From Campylobacter subantarcticus LMG 24377 (GTDB lineage Bacteria; Campylobacterota; Campylobacteria; Campylobacterales; Campylobacteraceae): 64,000 nt of DNA. Of this stretch, positions 48,310-56,977 are shown in pieces. The stretch spans positions 62,001 to 126,000 of the forward strand of contig NZ_CP007773.1 in the NCBI RefSeq assembly GCF_000816305.1. Reading direction: 5' to 3'. The stretch's first letter is position 1. The number at the start of each line of letters is the position of its first letter. The notes below the pieces were generated by a model. It was not told the DNA's origin. It was given only the letters and a program-made list of their open reading frames with translations, and did no database searches. The position numbers and the translations under genes were made by a program.

Positions 48310-49146
48310 ATGAGAAAAAATATCTTAGCTTTGGCTTTGTTTGCATTTTGCGGTGCAAATGCTTTGGAAATTCAAAAATTTAAAGGATTTTCGCATCCTG
48401 AGAGTGTGTATGTAGATGAAAGTGTAGTTTATGTGTCAAATGTGGGAAAAAAGCTAGCCCCACTAGATAAAGATAACGATGGATTTATATCTAAACTAGA
48501 TTCAAATGGAAAGATTTTAGAATTAGAGTTTATTAAAAATCTTCATGCACCAAAAGGTATGTCTAAAATAGGCAATACTTTATATGTGGTGGATATTGAT
48601 GTAGTTTATGGTTTTGATGTGGTAAATAAAAAAGAGGTTTTTAAACTTCCTATAAACAATGCGGTTTTTTTAAATGATATAGCGGTTTTAAATGATGATG
48701 TTTTGTTGGTTAGTGATACGGGCACAGGATATATTCACAAAGTGTATTTAAAAACAAAAAAATATGAAAATTTCATTCATTTAGATCCAAAATACGGTGG
48801 ACCAAATGGATTGTTGATAGATAAAAACTCCTTGCTTGTAGCTGGTTATGATCCAAGTGATAAATCAGGTGGAAAGGTGATTTGTATAGATTTACAATCT
48901 AAAAAAATTCAAGAATTAAGTTCAAAAATAGAACAATTTGATGGTATAGTATATGATAAAAATAAAAATCTTTTAGTGTCAAGTTGGGGTAAAAATTTAC
49001 AAGGTTATATCTACAAGATAAAAGATAATAAGGAAGAAAAATTAAAGTTAGATTATATTCAAGGGCCTGCGGATATGTTTTTTGATGGAGAATATTTATG
49101 GATACCAAAAATGGCAGAAAATGCGATTGTGAAAATTAAATTATAA
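48310..49146 (+). CDS. Periplasmic SMP-30/NHL-like beta-propeller protein
   Basis: A 278-residue protein with a signal peptide (MRKNILALALFAFCGANA) followed by repeated beta-propeller blades: GFSHPESVYVDESVVYVSNV, HAPKGMSKIGNTLYVVD, GGPNGLLIDKNSLLVAGYDP and GPADMFFDGEYLWIPKMAEN. LDKDNDGFISKLD resembles a calcium loop. Such proteins are often annotated only as ATP/GTP-binding in Campylobacter, without motif support here. The start at 48310 is chosen for the signal peptide and AAAGG site. Confidence 0.8.
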   Translation: MRKNILALALFAFCGANALEIQKFKGFSHPESVYVDESVVYVSNVGKKLAPLDKDNDGFISKLDSNGKILELEFIKNLHAPKGMSKIGNTLYVVDIDVVYGFDVVNKKEVFKLPINNAVFLNDIAVLNDDVLLVSDTGTGYIHKVYLKTKKYENFIHLDPKYGGPNGLLIDKNSLLVAGYDPSDKSGGKVICIDLQSKKIQELSSKIEQFDGIVYDKNKNLLVSSWGKNLQGYIYKIKDNKEEKLKLDYIQGPADMFFDGEYLWIPKMAENAIVKIKL

Positions 49147-49147
49147 G

Positions 49148-49182
49148 AACTTTTAAGCTTAAGGGCTTAAAAGTTGATGTTT
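49148..49182 (+). terminator. Terminator after the beta-propeller gene
   Basis: AACTTTTAAGC (49148-49158) and GCTTAAAAGTT (49165-49175) pair over 11 bp with a 6-nt loop and are followed by GATGTTTTTTG. Confidence 0.8.
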
Positions 49183-49219
49183 TTTGATTTGCTTTTATAT
49201 GTTTAGAATATGAAGCAAA

Positions 49220-49909
49220 TCAAGAGTTTAAATCCCAATCAATCGGCGTTTTAGAAAGTTTTGATAAAATGATATTGCTTTGGGAGAAGTGTTTACAGCC
49301 CAAAAAAGCATTTCTTGCCAATGGAGAAGGGTGTGCTGCTTCTAAGATATAATGTTTTTGTGTATTGATTAAGGATTTTTTATTTTTAGCATAATTTCCC
49401 CAAAGTAAAAATATCAAATCTTCTTTTTCATCGCTAAGTTTTGATATAACTGCATCGGTAAATTTTTGCCACCCAAAATGAGCGTGCGAGGTAGGTTTGT
49501 TAGCTTCTACACTTAAGATAGAATTTAAAAGCAAAACCCCCTGTTTTGCCCATTTGCTTAAATCACCATGCTTTGCCATAGGGATGTTTAAATCATCTTG
49601 CAATTCTTTGTAGATATTAAGCAAAGAAGGTGGAATTTTCACTCCATTTGGCACGCTAAAGCTTAATCCCATAGCTTGATTTGGATTGTGGTAAGGATCT
49701 TGCCCTAAAAGTATGATTTTTAGATCTTTTAATGGGGCAAGGTTAAAAGCATTAAAAGTTAAATGAGCAGGCGGATAGATGGTTTTTTTTGCATGAAATG
49801 CTTGAATATAATGAGATTTGATTTCTAAAAAATATGGTTTTAAGAATTCATCTTTTAGAAATTCTTTCCATGATGGTTCGATTTTGATCTGATCTAAATA
49901 AATTTCCAT
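49220..49909 (-). CDS. ung: Uracil-DNA glycosylase, family 1
   Basis: A 229-residue enzyme removing uracil from DNA. The catalytic-water motif GQDPYHNPNQAMGLSFSVP, the LLLNSILSVE segment and the AAHPSPLARNAFLGCKHF loop are diagnostic. The start at 49909 (MEIYLDQIKIEPSWK) follows AAGGATAAAA; an ATG five codons earlier lies inside the kinase gene. It is the last gene of the minus-strand run that includes the two-component system. Confidence 0.96.
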   Translation of the reverse strand: MEIYLDQIKIEPSWKEFLKDEFLKPYFLEIKSHYIQAFHAKKTIYPPAHLTFNAFNLAPLKDLKIILLGQDPYHNPNQAMGLSFSVPNGVKIPPSLLNIYKELQDDLNIPMAKHGDLSKWAKQGVLLLNSILSVEANKPTSHAHFGWQKFTDAVISKLSDEKEDLIFLLWGNYAKNKKSLINTQKHYILEAAHPSPLARNAFLGCKHFSQSNIILSKLSKTPIDWDLNS

Positions 49910-49911
49910 TT

Positions 49912-51225
49912 TTATCCTTGCCAAGAAAGTATAAATTCACTTCCTTTATTTTCCTTGCTTATTACTTTTATGTTGATATTGTTTTTATCTGCAATTTGCT
50001 TGACTAAATTTAAGCCTATACCAAAACCGCCTTGATCTTGATTAAAGCGTTTATAGCGTGTAAAAATTTGAGCTATTTCTTTAGTATTCATACCTTGACC
50101 CTCATCTTTAATACTAAGCATATTTTGCTGTAAAGAAATGTAAATTTTTTTATGAGTATTGGTGTATTTTATAGCATTACTTAAGAGATTGTCAAATAAA
50201 ATTTGAATTTCTTCTTTATTGGCATGGAAATTTTGCTCTAATAATTCCTTTTCTATGATTAGATTTTTTTGAGAGATTAAGCTTTCAAAATACTCTAGTC
50301 TTTGTTCGATTAATTCTTTTAGTTTGATATCTTCTTTGGTGTTTTCTTTTTGAATGAAAAAATTTAAGGCGATGAGGTTTTGATAAATATGATTAAGGTT
50401 TTTACTTGCTAGTTTGATATGATTAAATTTTTTGATGTTATTAGGATCTAAATGAGTATCATCAAATTTTTTAATACTTGCTAAAATCACACTTAAAGGC
50501 GTGTTGATTTCATGTGTGGTGTCTTTAATGAAATCATTAAGTGCTTGGAATTGTTCTTTGATATTTTTAAACACCAATGAAAGCAATACATAAGTGATAG
50601 CGGCAAGTATACTAATGCAAATAAGTGCATAAAAGATGGTTTTTAATTTTAACTTCCAAAGTTCGCTAGCAAAGTCTTTGGTGTCTAGGTTGTTGTAATT
50701 GTCTTTGCGGTATTGTTCTTTTTTAAATCCAAGATCATTGGTTTCAATAATGATGTAAATATTTCTATGTTTTAAAAAATGAGAATGGTGTCTTGGTTTT
50801 TTAATATTTTTGATATCAACATAGGTGTCAAGATTTCGAATTCTTAAAAAATCTATAAATAATCGTTGGTTTTGATTGTAAATATAATTATTTTTTTTCA
50901 GTTGTTTTAAAATATCTAGAGCGCTAAAACTTAGATTGCTAAAAATGACTTGATCTTCTGCAATGATGGCAAATTGCGTGCTAAGTTTTTTGGAAAGATA
51001 TACAAAGTCTTCCGAGCTTAAAAAGCTTCTTTCGTGTCTTGCTTCGATGATATTTTGCAAGATATAGTTAAAATGAGTATAAGAGTGGGTGATTTGATTT
51101 AACCGTATGAAATTAGCTTCCTTTTGATAAAAGGTAATGAAAAAAATCGTTAAAAATACACCGCTTGTAATGATGTATAGTGCTAAAATCTTTAAAATCG
51201 TATGGTTGAAATTTTCACTTTTCAT
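49912..51225 (-). CDS. Sensor histidine kinase
   Basis: A 437-residue membrane kinase. The first membrane segment is at about 10-31, a periplasmic sensor loop runs to about 190, and the second segment is at about 196-219. The phospho-acceptor His is H238 (FIKDTTHEINTPLSVILASI). Downstream ATP-binding boxes include LLSNAIKYTN, IKDEGQGMN and GGFGIGLNLV. The sensor loop has a basic cluster KKPRHHSHFLKHR. It overlaps the response regulator gene by 11 nt. No symbol is assigned because the C. jejuni counterpart is uncertain. Confidence 0.9.
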   Translation of the reverse strand: MKSENFNHTILKILALYIITSGVFLTIFFITFYQKEANFIRLNQITHSYTHFNYILQNIIEARHERSFLSSEDFVYLSKKLSTQFAIIAEDQVIFSNLSFSALDILKQLKKNNYIYNQNQRLFIDFLRIRNLDTYVDIKNIKKPRHHSHFLKHRNIYIIIETNDLGFKKEQYRKDNYNNLDTKDFASELWKLKLKTIFYALICISILAAITYVLLSLVFKNIKEQFQALNDFIKDTTHEINTPLSVILASIKKFDDTHLDPNNIKKFNHIKLASKNLNHIYQNLIALNFFIQKENTKEDIKLKELIEQRLEYFESLISQKNLIIEKELLEQNFHANKEEIQILFDNLLSNAIKYTNTHKKIYISLQQNMLSIKDEGQGMNTKEIAQIFTRYKRFNQDQGGFGIGLNLVKQIADKNNINIKVISKENKGSEFILSWQG

Positions 51226-51901
51226 TTTCTAGCCTAATAGCATATCCGATATTCCTTTGGTTGATGATAAGATCTTTACCGAGAATTTTTCTTAAATTTT
51301 TTATATATACTCTAAGACTCATGATCACAGGTTCTTCATCTAAATTCCAAATTGCTTCAAAAATGCTTTCTAAGCTTACAAAATGAGGGCGTTTTTTTAA
51401 AAGTAATGCTAAGAGTTCTTTTTCTTTGTTGGTAAGGTTGATGATGTTTTTATCTTGATAAAGGGTTTTATTGATTAGATCAAAAGAGATGTTTTTGTCA
51501 GGATTAAGTGTGATTAAATCTTCTTTTTGGTGATGAAAATTTCTTTTAATGATATTTTTAACGCGAATAATCAACTCATCGATATCAAAAGGCTTTTTAA
51601 TATAATCATCACAACCTGATGAAAACCCTTCTTTCACGTTATCAAGCATGGATAAAGAGGTTAGAAAAATTGCAGGGGTATTTTTAGAGCTTTCTCTAAG
51701 TTCTTTTAACACTTTAAAGCCATTGCCTTTAGGGACTTTAACATCAAAAATCCAAAGATCAAAATTTTCTTCATGGGCTTTATCAAGTGCCTCTTGTGCA
51801 TCATACACACAAGAGACTTTAAAACCCTCATCATTTAGAGTATCGCTTATAATTTCATTTAAGCTTAAATCATCTTCTAAAAGTAAGATTTTTGCCGCCA
51901 T
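51215..51901 (-). CDS. OmpR-family response regulator
   Basis: A 228-residue regulator. The receiver domain has the acidic pocket LLEDDLS, phospho-acceptor D53 (LWIFDVKVPKGNG) and KKPFDIDE. The C-terminal winged helix shows LTNKEKELLALLLKKRPHFV and a recognition region VYIKNLRKILG. It is paired with the overlapping sensor kinase. Its gene follows the His-rich DUF1104 gene by 1 nt, suggesting one operon. Confidence 0.92.
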   Translation of the reverse strand: MAAKILLLEDDLSLNEIISDTLNDEGFKVSCVYDAQEALDKAHEENFDLWIFDVKVPKGNGFKVLKELRESSKNTPAIFLTSLSMLDNVKEGFSSGCDDYIKKPFDIDELIIRVKNIIKRNFHHQKEDLITLNPDKNISFDLINKTLYQDKNIINLTNKEKELLALLLKKRPHFVSLESIFEAIWNLDEEPVIMSLRVYIKNLRKILGKDLIINQRNIGYAIRLENEK

Positions 51902-51902
51902 T

Positions 51903-52328
51903 TTATCTCATCATGCAGTTTTCATGGTGTGTTTTGTGCTCATGATGTTTTTTGTGAGTTGAACTATGCAAACCTTTGCCATGGTAATGTAGATTTAGTT
52001 CTCTTATTTCTTTTCCACTCATTGTATCAGTTAGTTTTTGCATATCATCTTGGACTACAACCTTTCTTTGGCTTCTTTCTTGTGGAGAGAGCTTAGAAAG
52101 ATTTTCTTGCAAGTTGGTTCTAAATTGTTGTTGGAAATTTCTTGCATCTTTGTATTTCATCTCATTCATTCTTTTTTTCATTTCTATGACTAGATCGGCT
52201 TGATCTTGTGCGCTTACATTTTTTGCAAGATTTAAAATTTCTTCATTGCTTTTTTTAGAAAAATCAGCGCCAAAAGCAAATGAAGCAATTAGCGAACTAG
52301 CAATTAGTAACTTCATGGTTTTTTTCAT
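51903..52328 (-). CDS. Periplasmic DUF1104-type protein with His-rich tail
   Basis: A 141-residue exported protein: signal peptide MKKTMKLLIASSLIASFAFG, then a helical DUF1104-like domain (KSNEEILNLAKNVSAQDQAD and on to LTDTMSGKEIRELNLHYH). The C-terminal tail of about 25 residues holds at least ten His plus a Cys and two Met, suggesting metal binding. It is the first gene of an operon with a response regulator and kinase. Function unknown. Confidence 0.75.
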   Translation of the reverse strand: MKKTMKLLIASSLIASFAFGADFSKKSNEEILNLAKNVSAQDQADLVIEMKKRMNEMKYKDARNFQQQFRTNLQENLSKLSPQERSQRKVVVQDDMQKLTDTMSGKEIRELNLHYHGKGLHSSTHKKHHEHKTHHENCMMR

Positions 52329-52390
52329 TTATTTCTCCTTTATTTAATGACGAGAAATTATAAAATTCCAAAATAAAGCCAAAATGAAAT

Positions 52391-53143
52391 TTAATAACAA
52401 ACAAAAAGCACATTGGCTTTTAAGCTTTGTTTTTCACTTTGCACAATAGGCAACACAATGCTATCTGCACTTGCTGATAAATTAGGACTGCGGTATTTGG
52501 TGCCATCATTGTCAAAATGTATATTTTTCATTGTGCAGGATTTTGCTAGGCTTTTAGAATAATACTGAGCCTTTTCAAAAGCTTTTTTTAGTGCAAGATC
52601 GTATAAATTTTCTTTATTTGTTTCTAAAATCATCTCATCAAAACCAGCTTTCAAGGCTTTGGTGTTAAAAGAAATGAGTGTGTTAGTAGTGCTAATGTTT
52701 TCTATATCTTTTACAAGGTTTTCATAGTCTTTGCTTTTATTTTGTGGAATTTGACAAGTGAAGTTAGAATATAATCTATATCCATTTAAAGTTTTATTAC
52801 CCTGATGATAATTGTAGCTTGGCTCTAAAGTGTAGCTTCCGCCCTTGCAATAATGCTCTTTTGCAATACGATCTGAGATTTCTTTAAAAGTTTGAGCGAT
52901 GTAGCTTTTTTCTTCATTAGAAATGAGAGTTTTTTCACTAAGTTCTTTACTTGCGCTAAAATTTAAAGTAGCATTAAAGATATTTGGCATAATTTCATTA
53001 GATACTTCGATGTTTCTTGAAAATTCTATATTTTGTTTATCATGGTTTTTTAAACCTAAAAATTCTGTATTAAAAACTACTCCTAGAACAAATAATATCA
53101 AGCAAAGTAGTCCTAGCCCTAAACCTTTTAAAAAACTTTTCAT
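52391..53143 (-). CDS. SIMPL-domain (DUF541) protein
   Basis: A 250-residue protein with an N-terminal membrane anchor (GLGLGLLCLILFVLGVVF) and a SIMPL/DUF541 domain, seen as repeated beta-alpha segments and the C-terminal ALKKAFEKAQYYSKSLAKSC. Related proteins occur in envelope stress and signalling contexts, but no reaction is known. It lies upstream of the DUF1104 gene on the same strand with a 62-nt gap. Confidence 0.75.
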   Translation of the reverse strand: MKSFLKGLGLGLLCLILFVLGVVFNTEFLGLKNHDKQNIEFSRNIEVSNEIMPNIFNATLNFSASKELSEKTLISNEEKSYIAQTFKEISDRIAKEHYCKGGSYTLEPSYNYHQGNKTLNGYRLYSNFTCQIPQNKSKDYENLVKDIENISTTNTLISFNTKALKAGFDEMILETNKENLYDLALKKAFEKAQYYSKSLAKSCTMKNIHFDNDGTKYRSPNLSASADSIVLPIVQSEKQSLKANVLFVCY

Positions 53144-53231
53144 TTTTTATCCTTTTAAAACATTTTTTTAATTTTAACATAAAGCTTTTAAGAATTGATT
53201 GTATAATTTTTAAAAAACAAAGAAAGTCTTA

Positions 53232-54260
53232 ATGCAAAAAATTCACGAAAATATCTTAAAGTGGTATGATCAAAATGGTAGGAAAGATCTGCCTTGGCGT
53301 ATTTTACATGATCAGTATAAAAAGTATGCTAAGGTAGATGACTTAGAAAGATTAAAGCATATTGACATAGCATATGCTGTTTATGTAAGTGAAATTATGT
53401 TGCAACAAACTCAAGTGAAAAGTGTTTTGCAAAATTATTATTTTCAATTTTTAGTTCAATTTCCTTCTTTAAAAATTCTTGCATTATCTAGTGAAGATGA
53501 GGTTTTGAAAGCTTGGCAAGGACTTGGCTACTACACTAGAGCTAGAAATTTGTATCAATGTGCAAAAATTTGTATGCAAAAATGGGGCGCAAAATTACCA
53601 GCAGATGTTGAAAAGTTACAAACTCTTCCTGGCATTGGAGAGTATACAGCAGGCGCTATAGCTTGTTTTGGATTTTTGCAAGCTCAAGCTTTTGTAGATG
53701 CAAATATCAAAAGAGTTTTGAGTAGATTTTATAGCTTGCAAAATCCAAACTCTAAACTTTTAATGCAAAAAGCAAAAGAGTTGTTAAACCATAAAAATCC
53801 ATTTGAACATAATCAAGCTTTACTAGATATAGGCGCTTTGCTGTGTTTGCCTAAAAATGTAAAGTGTAAACTTTGTCCTTTAGAGGAGTTTTGTAGCGGA
53901 AAAAATGAGTATGAAAAATTCCATACAAGCAAAAAAATTCAATACCAAAACATCACTTTAGATATTTTAATAGTTCAAAAAAATCAATATTTTTTATTAG
54001 AGCAAAGTAAAGAAAAATTATATTTTAACTTGTATAATTTTCTAACATACAAGGGTGAAAAAAATGCAAGTTATTTGGGCGAGTTTAAACATACTTATAC
54101 AAAATACAAAATCAATGCTAGAGTGTATTTTTTAAAAGATGATCAATTTAAAGACCAGGGTTTTAAGGCAGTTTTAGATAAAGAGTTAGAGCAGCTAACG
54201 CTTTCAAAGCTTGCTGTAAAAGCTTTTGAAATTTATAAAAAGAGTGTCGATGCAGTTTGA
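53232..54260 (+). CDS. mutY: A/G-specific adenine DNA glycosylase
   Basis: A 342-residue MutY that removes adenine opposite 8-oxoguanine. Catalytic Glu is in VSEIMLQQTQVKSVL, the helix-hairpin-helix is LQTLPGIGEYTAGAIACF and the catalytic Asp is in FVDANIKRVLSRFY. The 4Fe-4S ligands are in CLPKNVKCKLCPLEEFC. A C-terminal MutT-like domain follows. It overlaps the radical SAM gene. Confidence 0.95.
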   Translation: MQKIHENILKWYDQNGRKDLPWRILHDQYKKYAKVDDLERLKHIDIAYAVYVSEIMLQQTQVKSVLQNYYFQFLVQFPSLKILALSSEDEVLKAWQGLGYYTRARNLYQCAKICMQKWGAKLPADVEKLQTLPGIGEYTAGAIACFGFLQAQAFVDANIKRVLSRFYSLQNPNSKLLMQKAKELLNHKNPFEHNQALLDIGALLCLPKNVKCKLCPLEEFCSGKNEYEKFHTSKKIQYQNITLDILIVQKNQYFLLEQSKEKLYFNLYNFLTYKGEKNASYLGEFKHTYTKYKINARVYFLKDDQFKDQGFKAVLDKELEQLTLSKLAVKAFEIYKKSVDAV

Positions 54261-55101
54261 AAAAATCTATATAGAACTAAGCGATATTTGTGGATTAAAA
54301 TGCGATTTTTGTCCTAGTCAAAAAGCACAGCGTAAACTCATGAGTTTAGAAAATTTTGAAAAAATTTGTAAAAGAGTACATCATCGCTCTAAGCTTTTTA
54401 CTTTTCATGTATTAGGAGATCCTTTAAGGGTGACAAATTTAAAAGAGTATTTAGAGCTTGCATTAAAATATGATATGTGTATTGAGTTAACTACGAGCGG
54501 GTTTTACCTAGATGAAGAAAAAATTATCTTGCTTTTAAATTCAAAAAATATTAGGCAAATTAATATTTCCTTAGGAGCTTTTTTAGCGCAAAGTAGAGTA
54601 GATATAAAGGAATATTTTAAGCCTATTTTGCATTTGATTTTTTTGCACTTGGAGAAAAGATTAGATTCTTTTGTGAATTTAAGACTTTGGAATTTAGATC
54701 GTGATTTTAACCCACCTTTAGAAAATGAAAAAATTTATCATTTTTTAGAGTCGACTTTTCAGGTTTCCATTCAAAGACAAAAAGCAAAAAATCGCTTAGA
54801 AAGGCATATTATTTTACACCAAGCTAAGCTTTTTAAATGGCCTTCTTTAAAAGATGAGGTTGTTAGAGAGAATGGGTGTTGTCACGCTTTAAATGGACAA
54901 ATTGCCATATTAAGCGATGGGAGTTTGGTGCCTTGTTGTTTAGATACTCAAGCAGATATGAAGCTTGGCAATTGTTTTGAAGATGATTTTAATGAGCTTT
55001 TAAAATCTCCTTTGTATACACAGCTAAAAGAAGGATTTAAACAAGGAGTTTTAAAAGCAGAGCTTTGTAAAAGATGTGAGTTTTTGCAAGCTAAAAACTG
55101 A
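54250..55101 (+). CDS. Radical SAM protein with SPASM-like C-terminal cysteines
   Basis: A 283-residue protein starting MQFEKIYIELSDICGLKCDF; the cluster motif is CGLKCDFC (C-x3-C-x2-C), followed by GDPL and TTSGFYLDE elements of the radical SAM barrel. A C-terminal cysteine-rich segment (GCCHALNGQIAILSDG, VPCCLDTQ, LCKRCEF) resembles a SPASM auxiliary cluster domain. The start at 54250 is 11 nt inside mutY; an earlier ATG (54226) is less likely. No precursor peptide gene is visible nearby. Substrate unknown. Confidence 0.8.
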   Translation: MQFEKIYIELSDICGLKCDFCPSQKAQRKLMSLENFEKICKRVHHRSKLFTFHVLGDPLRVTNLKEYLELALKYDMCIELTTSGFYLDEEKIILLLNSKNIRQINISLGAFLAQSRVDIKEYFKPILHLIFLHLEKRLDSFVNLRLWNLDRDFNPPLENEKIYHFLESTFQVSIQRQKAKNRLERHIILHQAKLFKWPSLKDEVVRENGCCHALNGQIAILSDGSLVPCCLDTQADMKLGNCFEDDFNELLKSPLYTQLKEGFKQGVLKAELCKRCEFLQAKN

Positions 55102-55486
55102 CTTTTCTTGCTCGGACAATTATAATTTCAGGAATTTCCTCATTCTGAAAAGGTTTTTTAAAAAGTCTATCTATTATGAAGCTGTTTCACCACTAGCTCT
55201 ATGGTTTAAAATGAATTTTGTGTAAAAATTTTTTTATCTTTGCTAGTTTTATTATTTGATCGCTATAGTCAAAAGTATAAACATTGATGTTATATTTTTT
55301 ATGCATATAGGCGGAAAAATTTCCATTTCCACAAGCAATATCTAAAATATAATCATCATTTTGTATGTTTAATCATTCTTCAACTTTAGGACGCACAACT
55401 TTATTTATGAAAAACATTAGAATCATCTCCCATTTGTGCATCCCAAAATTTTGTATTAATATCCCAAAGCTTTTCGCATTTTAAAA
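55091..55486 (-). pseudogene. Class I SAM-dependent methyltransferase remnant
   Basis: On the minus strand, pieces of one methyltransferase occur in changing frames. They are KCEKLWDINTKFWDAQMGDD, then VVRPKVEE, a premature stop, DDYILDIACGNGNFSAY (AdoMet motif I) and FDYSDQIIKLAK. After a missing middle comes RLFKKPFQNEEIPEIIIVRA, the typical C-terminus. It has two or more frameshifts, internal stops, no start and only about 400 nt. Its 3' end overlaps the radical SAM gene. Confidence 0.78.
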
Positions 55487-56350
55487 ACCTAAATTAATTC
55501 CACCTTCATTGTTGATTTGATAGTTCGTGTCTAAACCTTGCTCTGTTTCTTCTTGATTGTCTTTAGAATGTTTAAAAATATCTTCGGTAATTTTTGTGGC
55601 AATACCTCTAAGGGCTTTTTGTTTGCTTGAATTGCTTGTGGAACTCATTTTAAATTCTAAGGTATTAGAAGCTTTAATTTGAGTTGTAGCAAATTCTATC
55701 AAACGATAATCAATGTTAATGTTGTAAGTTTGAGTGCTAATTTCATTTTGTATTTGCTCTATTTTGGGATTTAAAATGAGTAAAAAATCAGCACCTAAAA
55801 CATTATAAAGTTTAACAAGTTCATCATCACTTGCATTTTTTATAAGCAAAGATTTTTCTTGATTATAAAGATCAAGATTTGATCTATCTAAAATTCTAAA
55901 TTTTTTACTTTGGAGTAAAACGCTTAAAAGTTCTTGTTCAAATTTGGCTGAAAGTTCATCTTTAGCTTTATTGATGATAATTAGTGAGCTTTTATCCTCA
56001 AGATTTTTTTCGCTATAAAGTTTTTTATAGATTACAACTTTTGCGTGAAATTCGTTTTGATTTGTTTGAGTTAAAGATTTAATATCATAGCTATTAAAAA
56101 CCCCATTGCTCACAAAATCAATTTCTTCATCATAGCCTATATTTAAATTTCCATTAAAATTAAATTCAAATTTTTTAAGTTTGACTTGTTTTAAACCTTC
56201 CATTTTTCCCAGGGCTTCGTTGATAGCATTTTTTATTGCTTCACTTCTCGTACTTCCAAAACCCTCGCCATAGCTTTCTTTATTTAAAGCGCTTTGTGCT
56301 TGACAAAGACAAACAAGGATTAAAAAAAGAATTAGTAGTTTTTTTACCAT
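55481..56350 (-). CDS. Exported CsgG/LpoB-cluster protein
   Basis: A 289-residue protein with a signal peptide (KKLLILFLILVCLCQAQS). EGFGSTRSEAIKNAINEAL is typical of periplasmic proteins in the CsgG/FlgT/LpoB neighbourhood. The second half (KFRILDRSNLDLYNQEKSLL, LGADFLLILNPKIEQ) resembles a CsgG-like domain. It overlaps the LpoB-like gene by 7 nt and is the third gene of an envelope lipoprotein operon. C. jejuni has a similar gene next to aspA-dcuA. Confidence 0.72.
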   Translation of the reverse strand: MVKKLLILFLILVCLCQAQSALNKESYGEGFGSTRSEAIKNAINEALGKMEGLKQVKLKKFEFNFNGNLNIGYDEEIDFVSNGVFNSYDIKSLTQTNQNEFHAKVVIYKKLYSEKNLEDKSSLIIINKAKDELSAKFEQELLSVLLQSKKFRILDRSNLDLYNQEKSLLIKNASDDELVKLYNVLGADFLLILNPKIEQIQNEISTQTYNINIDYRLIEFATTQIKASNTLEFKMSSTSNSSKQKALRGIATKITEDIFKHSKDNQEETEQGLDTNYQINNEGGINLGF

Positions 56351-56964
56351 GTTACACTTTTGCCTTTGCCTATTTTATTGATAGTTTTTTCATCTTCCCA
56401 AAAGGCCAAACCACTAGTTAAATCCGTAAGAATGAGATGAAAGAAATATTCACTTTGAATTTTGCCATTGTAAAGTTTAACAGTATCTTGTCTGATTTTA
56501 CCTGAGAGTGAGAAATTTGGAGCTAAAAGTGTGCCTTTTTTAGCGATGGAGTTTCGATTGAATTCTTCATTGTCTCTTAAATCTCTTATATCATGAGATA
56601 AGCTATCTTTTGCTCCGCCTGCTGCTATAGCGGTTGTTAGTATAAATTTGCCAGATTTTCTTAATGCTATGGTAATTTTTGCAGTGAGTTTGTCTGTGTC
56701 TATTCTTTGTGGGGTATCATTAATGATTTTTCCTATGGCAATAACTTTTCTATTAGAACTGTTTAAATTTGCAAAAGCAGGATCGCTAAGTAGGCTTTGT
56801 ATCATATCTTCAGCGGTTTTTTCAAAATCCTCTCTATCAAGTCCCAAAGTAAGTGCATCTCCTTGAATTTTTTGAGAGGCTTTACCATCGGTGTATTTTG
56901 GCTGTGAAGAGCAAGCACTGAAAACTAAAAATGTAAAAACCATAAAAAATAAACTTTTTTTCAT
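56344..56964 (-). CDS. LpoB-like lipoprotein (penicillin-binding protein activator family)
   Basis: A 206-residue lipoprotein: signal peptide with lipobox FSAC (residues 15-18), then DAFxx-type linker and the LpoB/COG3417 core SSNRKVIAIGKIINDTPQRI, KITIALRKSGKFILTT and FHLILTDLTSGLAFWEDEKT. In enterobacteria LpoB activates PBP1b; whether this protein does so here is inferred. It lies 13 nt after the COG3014-like lipoprotein gene. Confidence 0.8.
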   Translation of the reverse strand: MKKSLFFMVFTFLVFSACSSQPKYTDGKASQKIQGDALTLGLDREDFEKTAEDMIQSLLSDPAFANLNSSNRKVIAIGKIINDTPQRIDTDKLTAKITIALRKSGKFILTTAIAAGGAKDSLSHDIRDLRDNEEFNRNSIAKKGTLLAPNFSLSGKIRQDTVKLYNGKIQSEYFFHLILTDLTSGLAFWEDEKTINKIGKGKSVTW

Positions 56965-56977
56965 TATTGTCTCCTTA

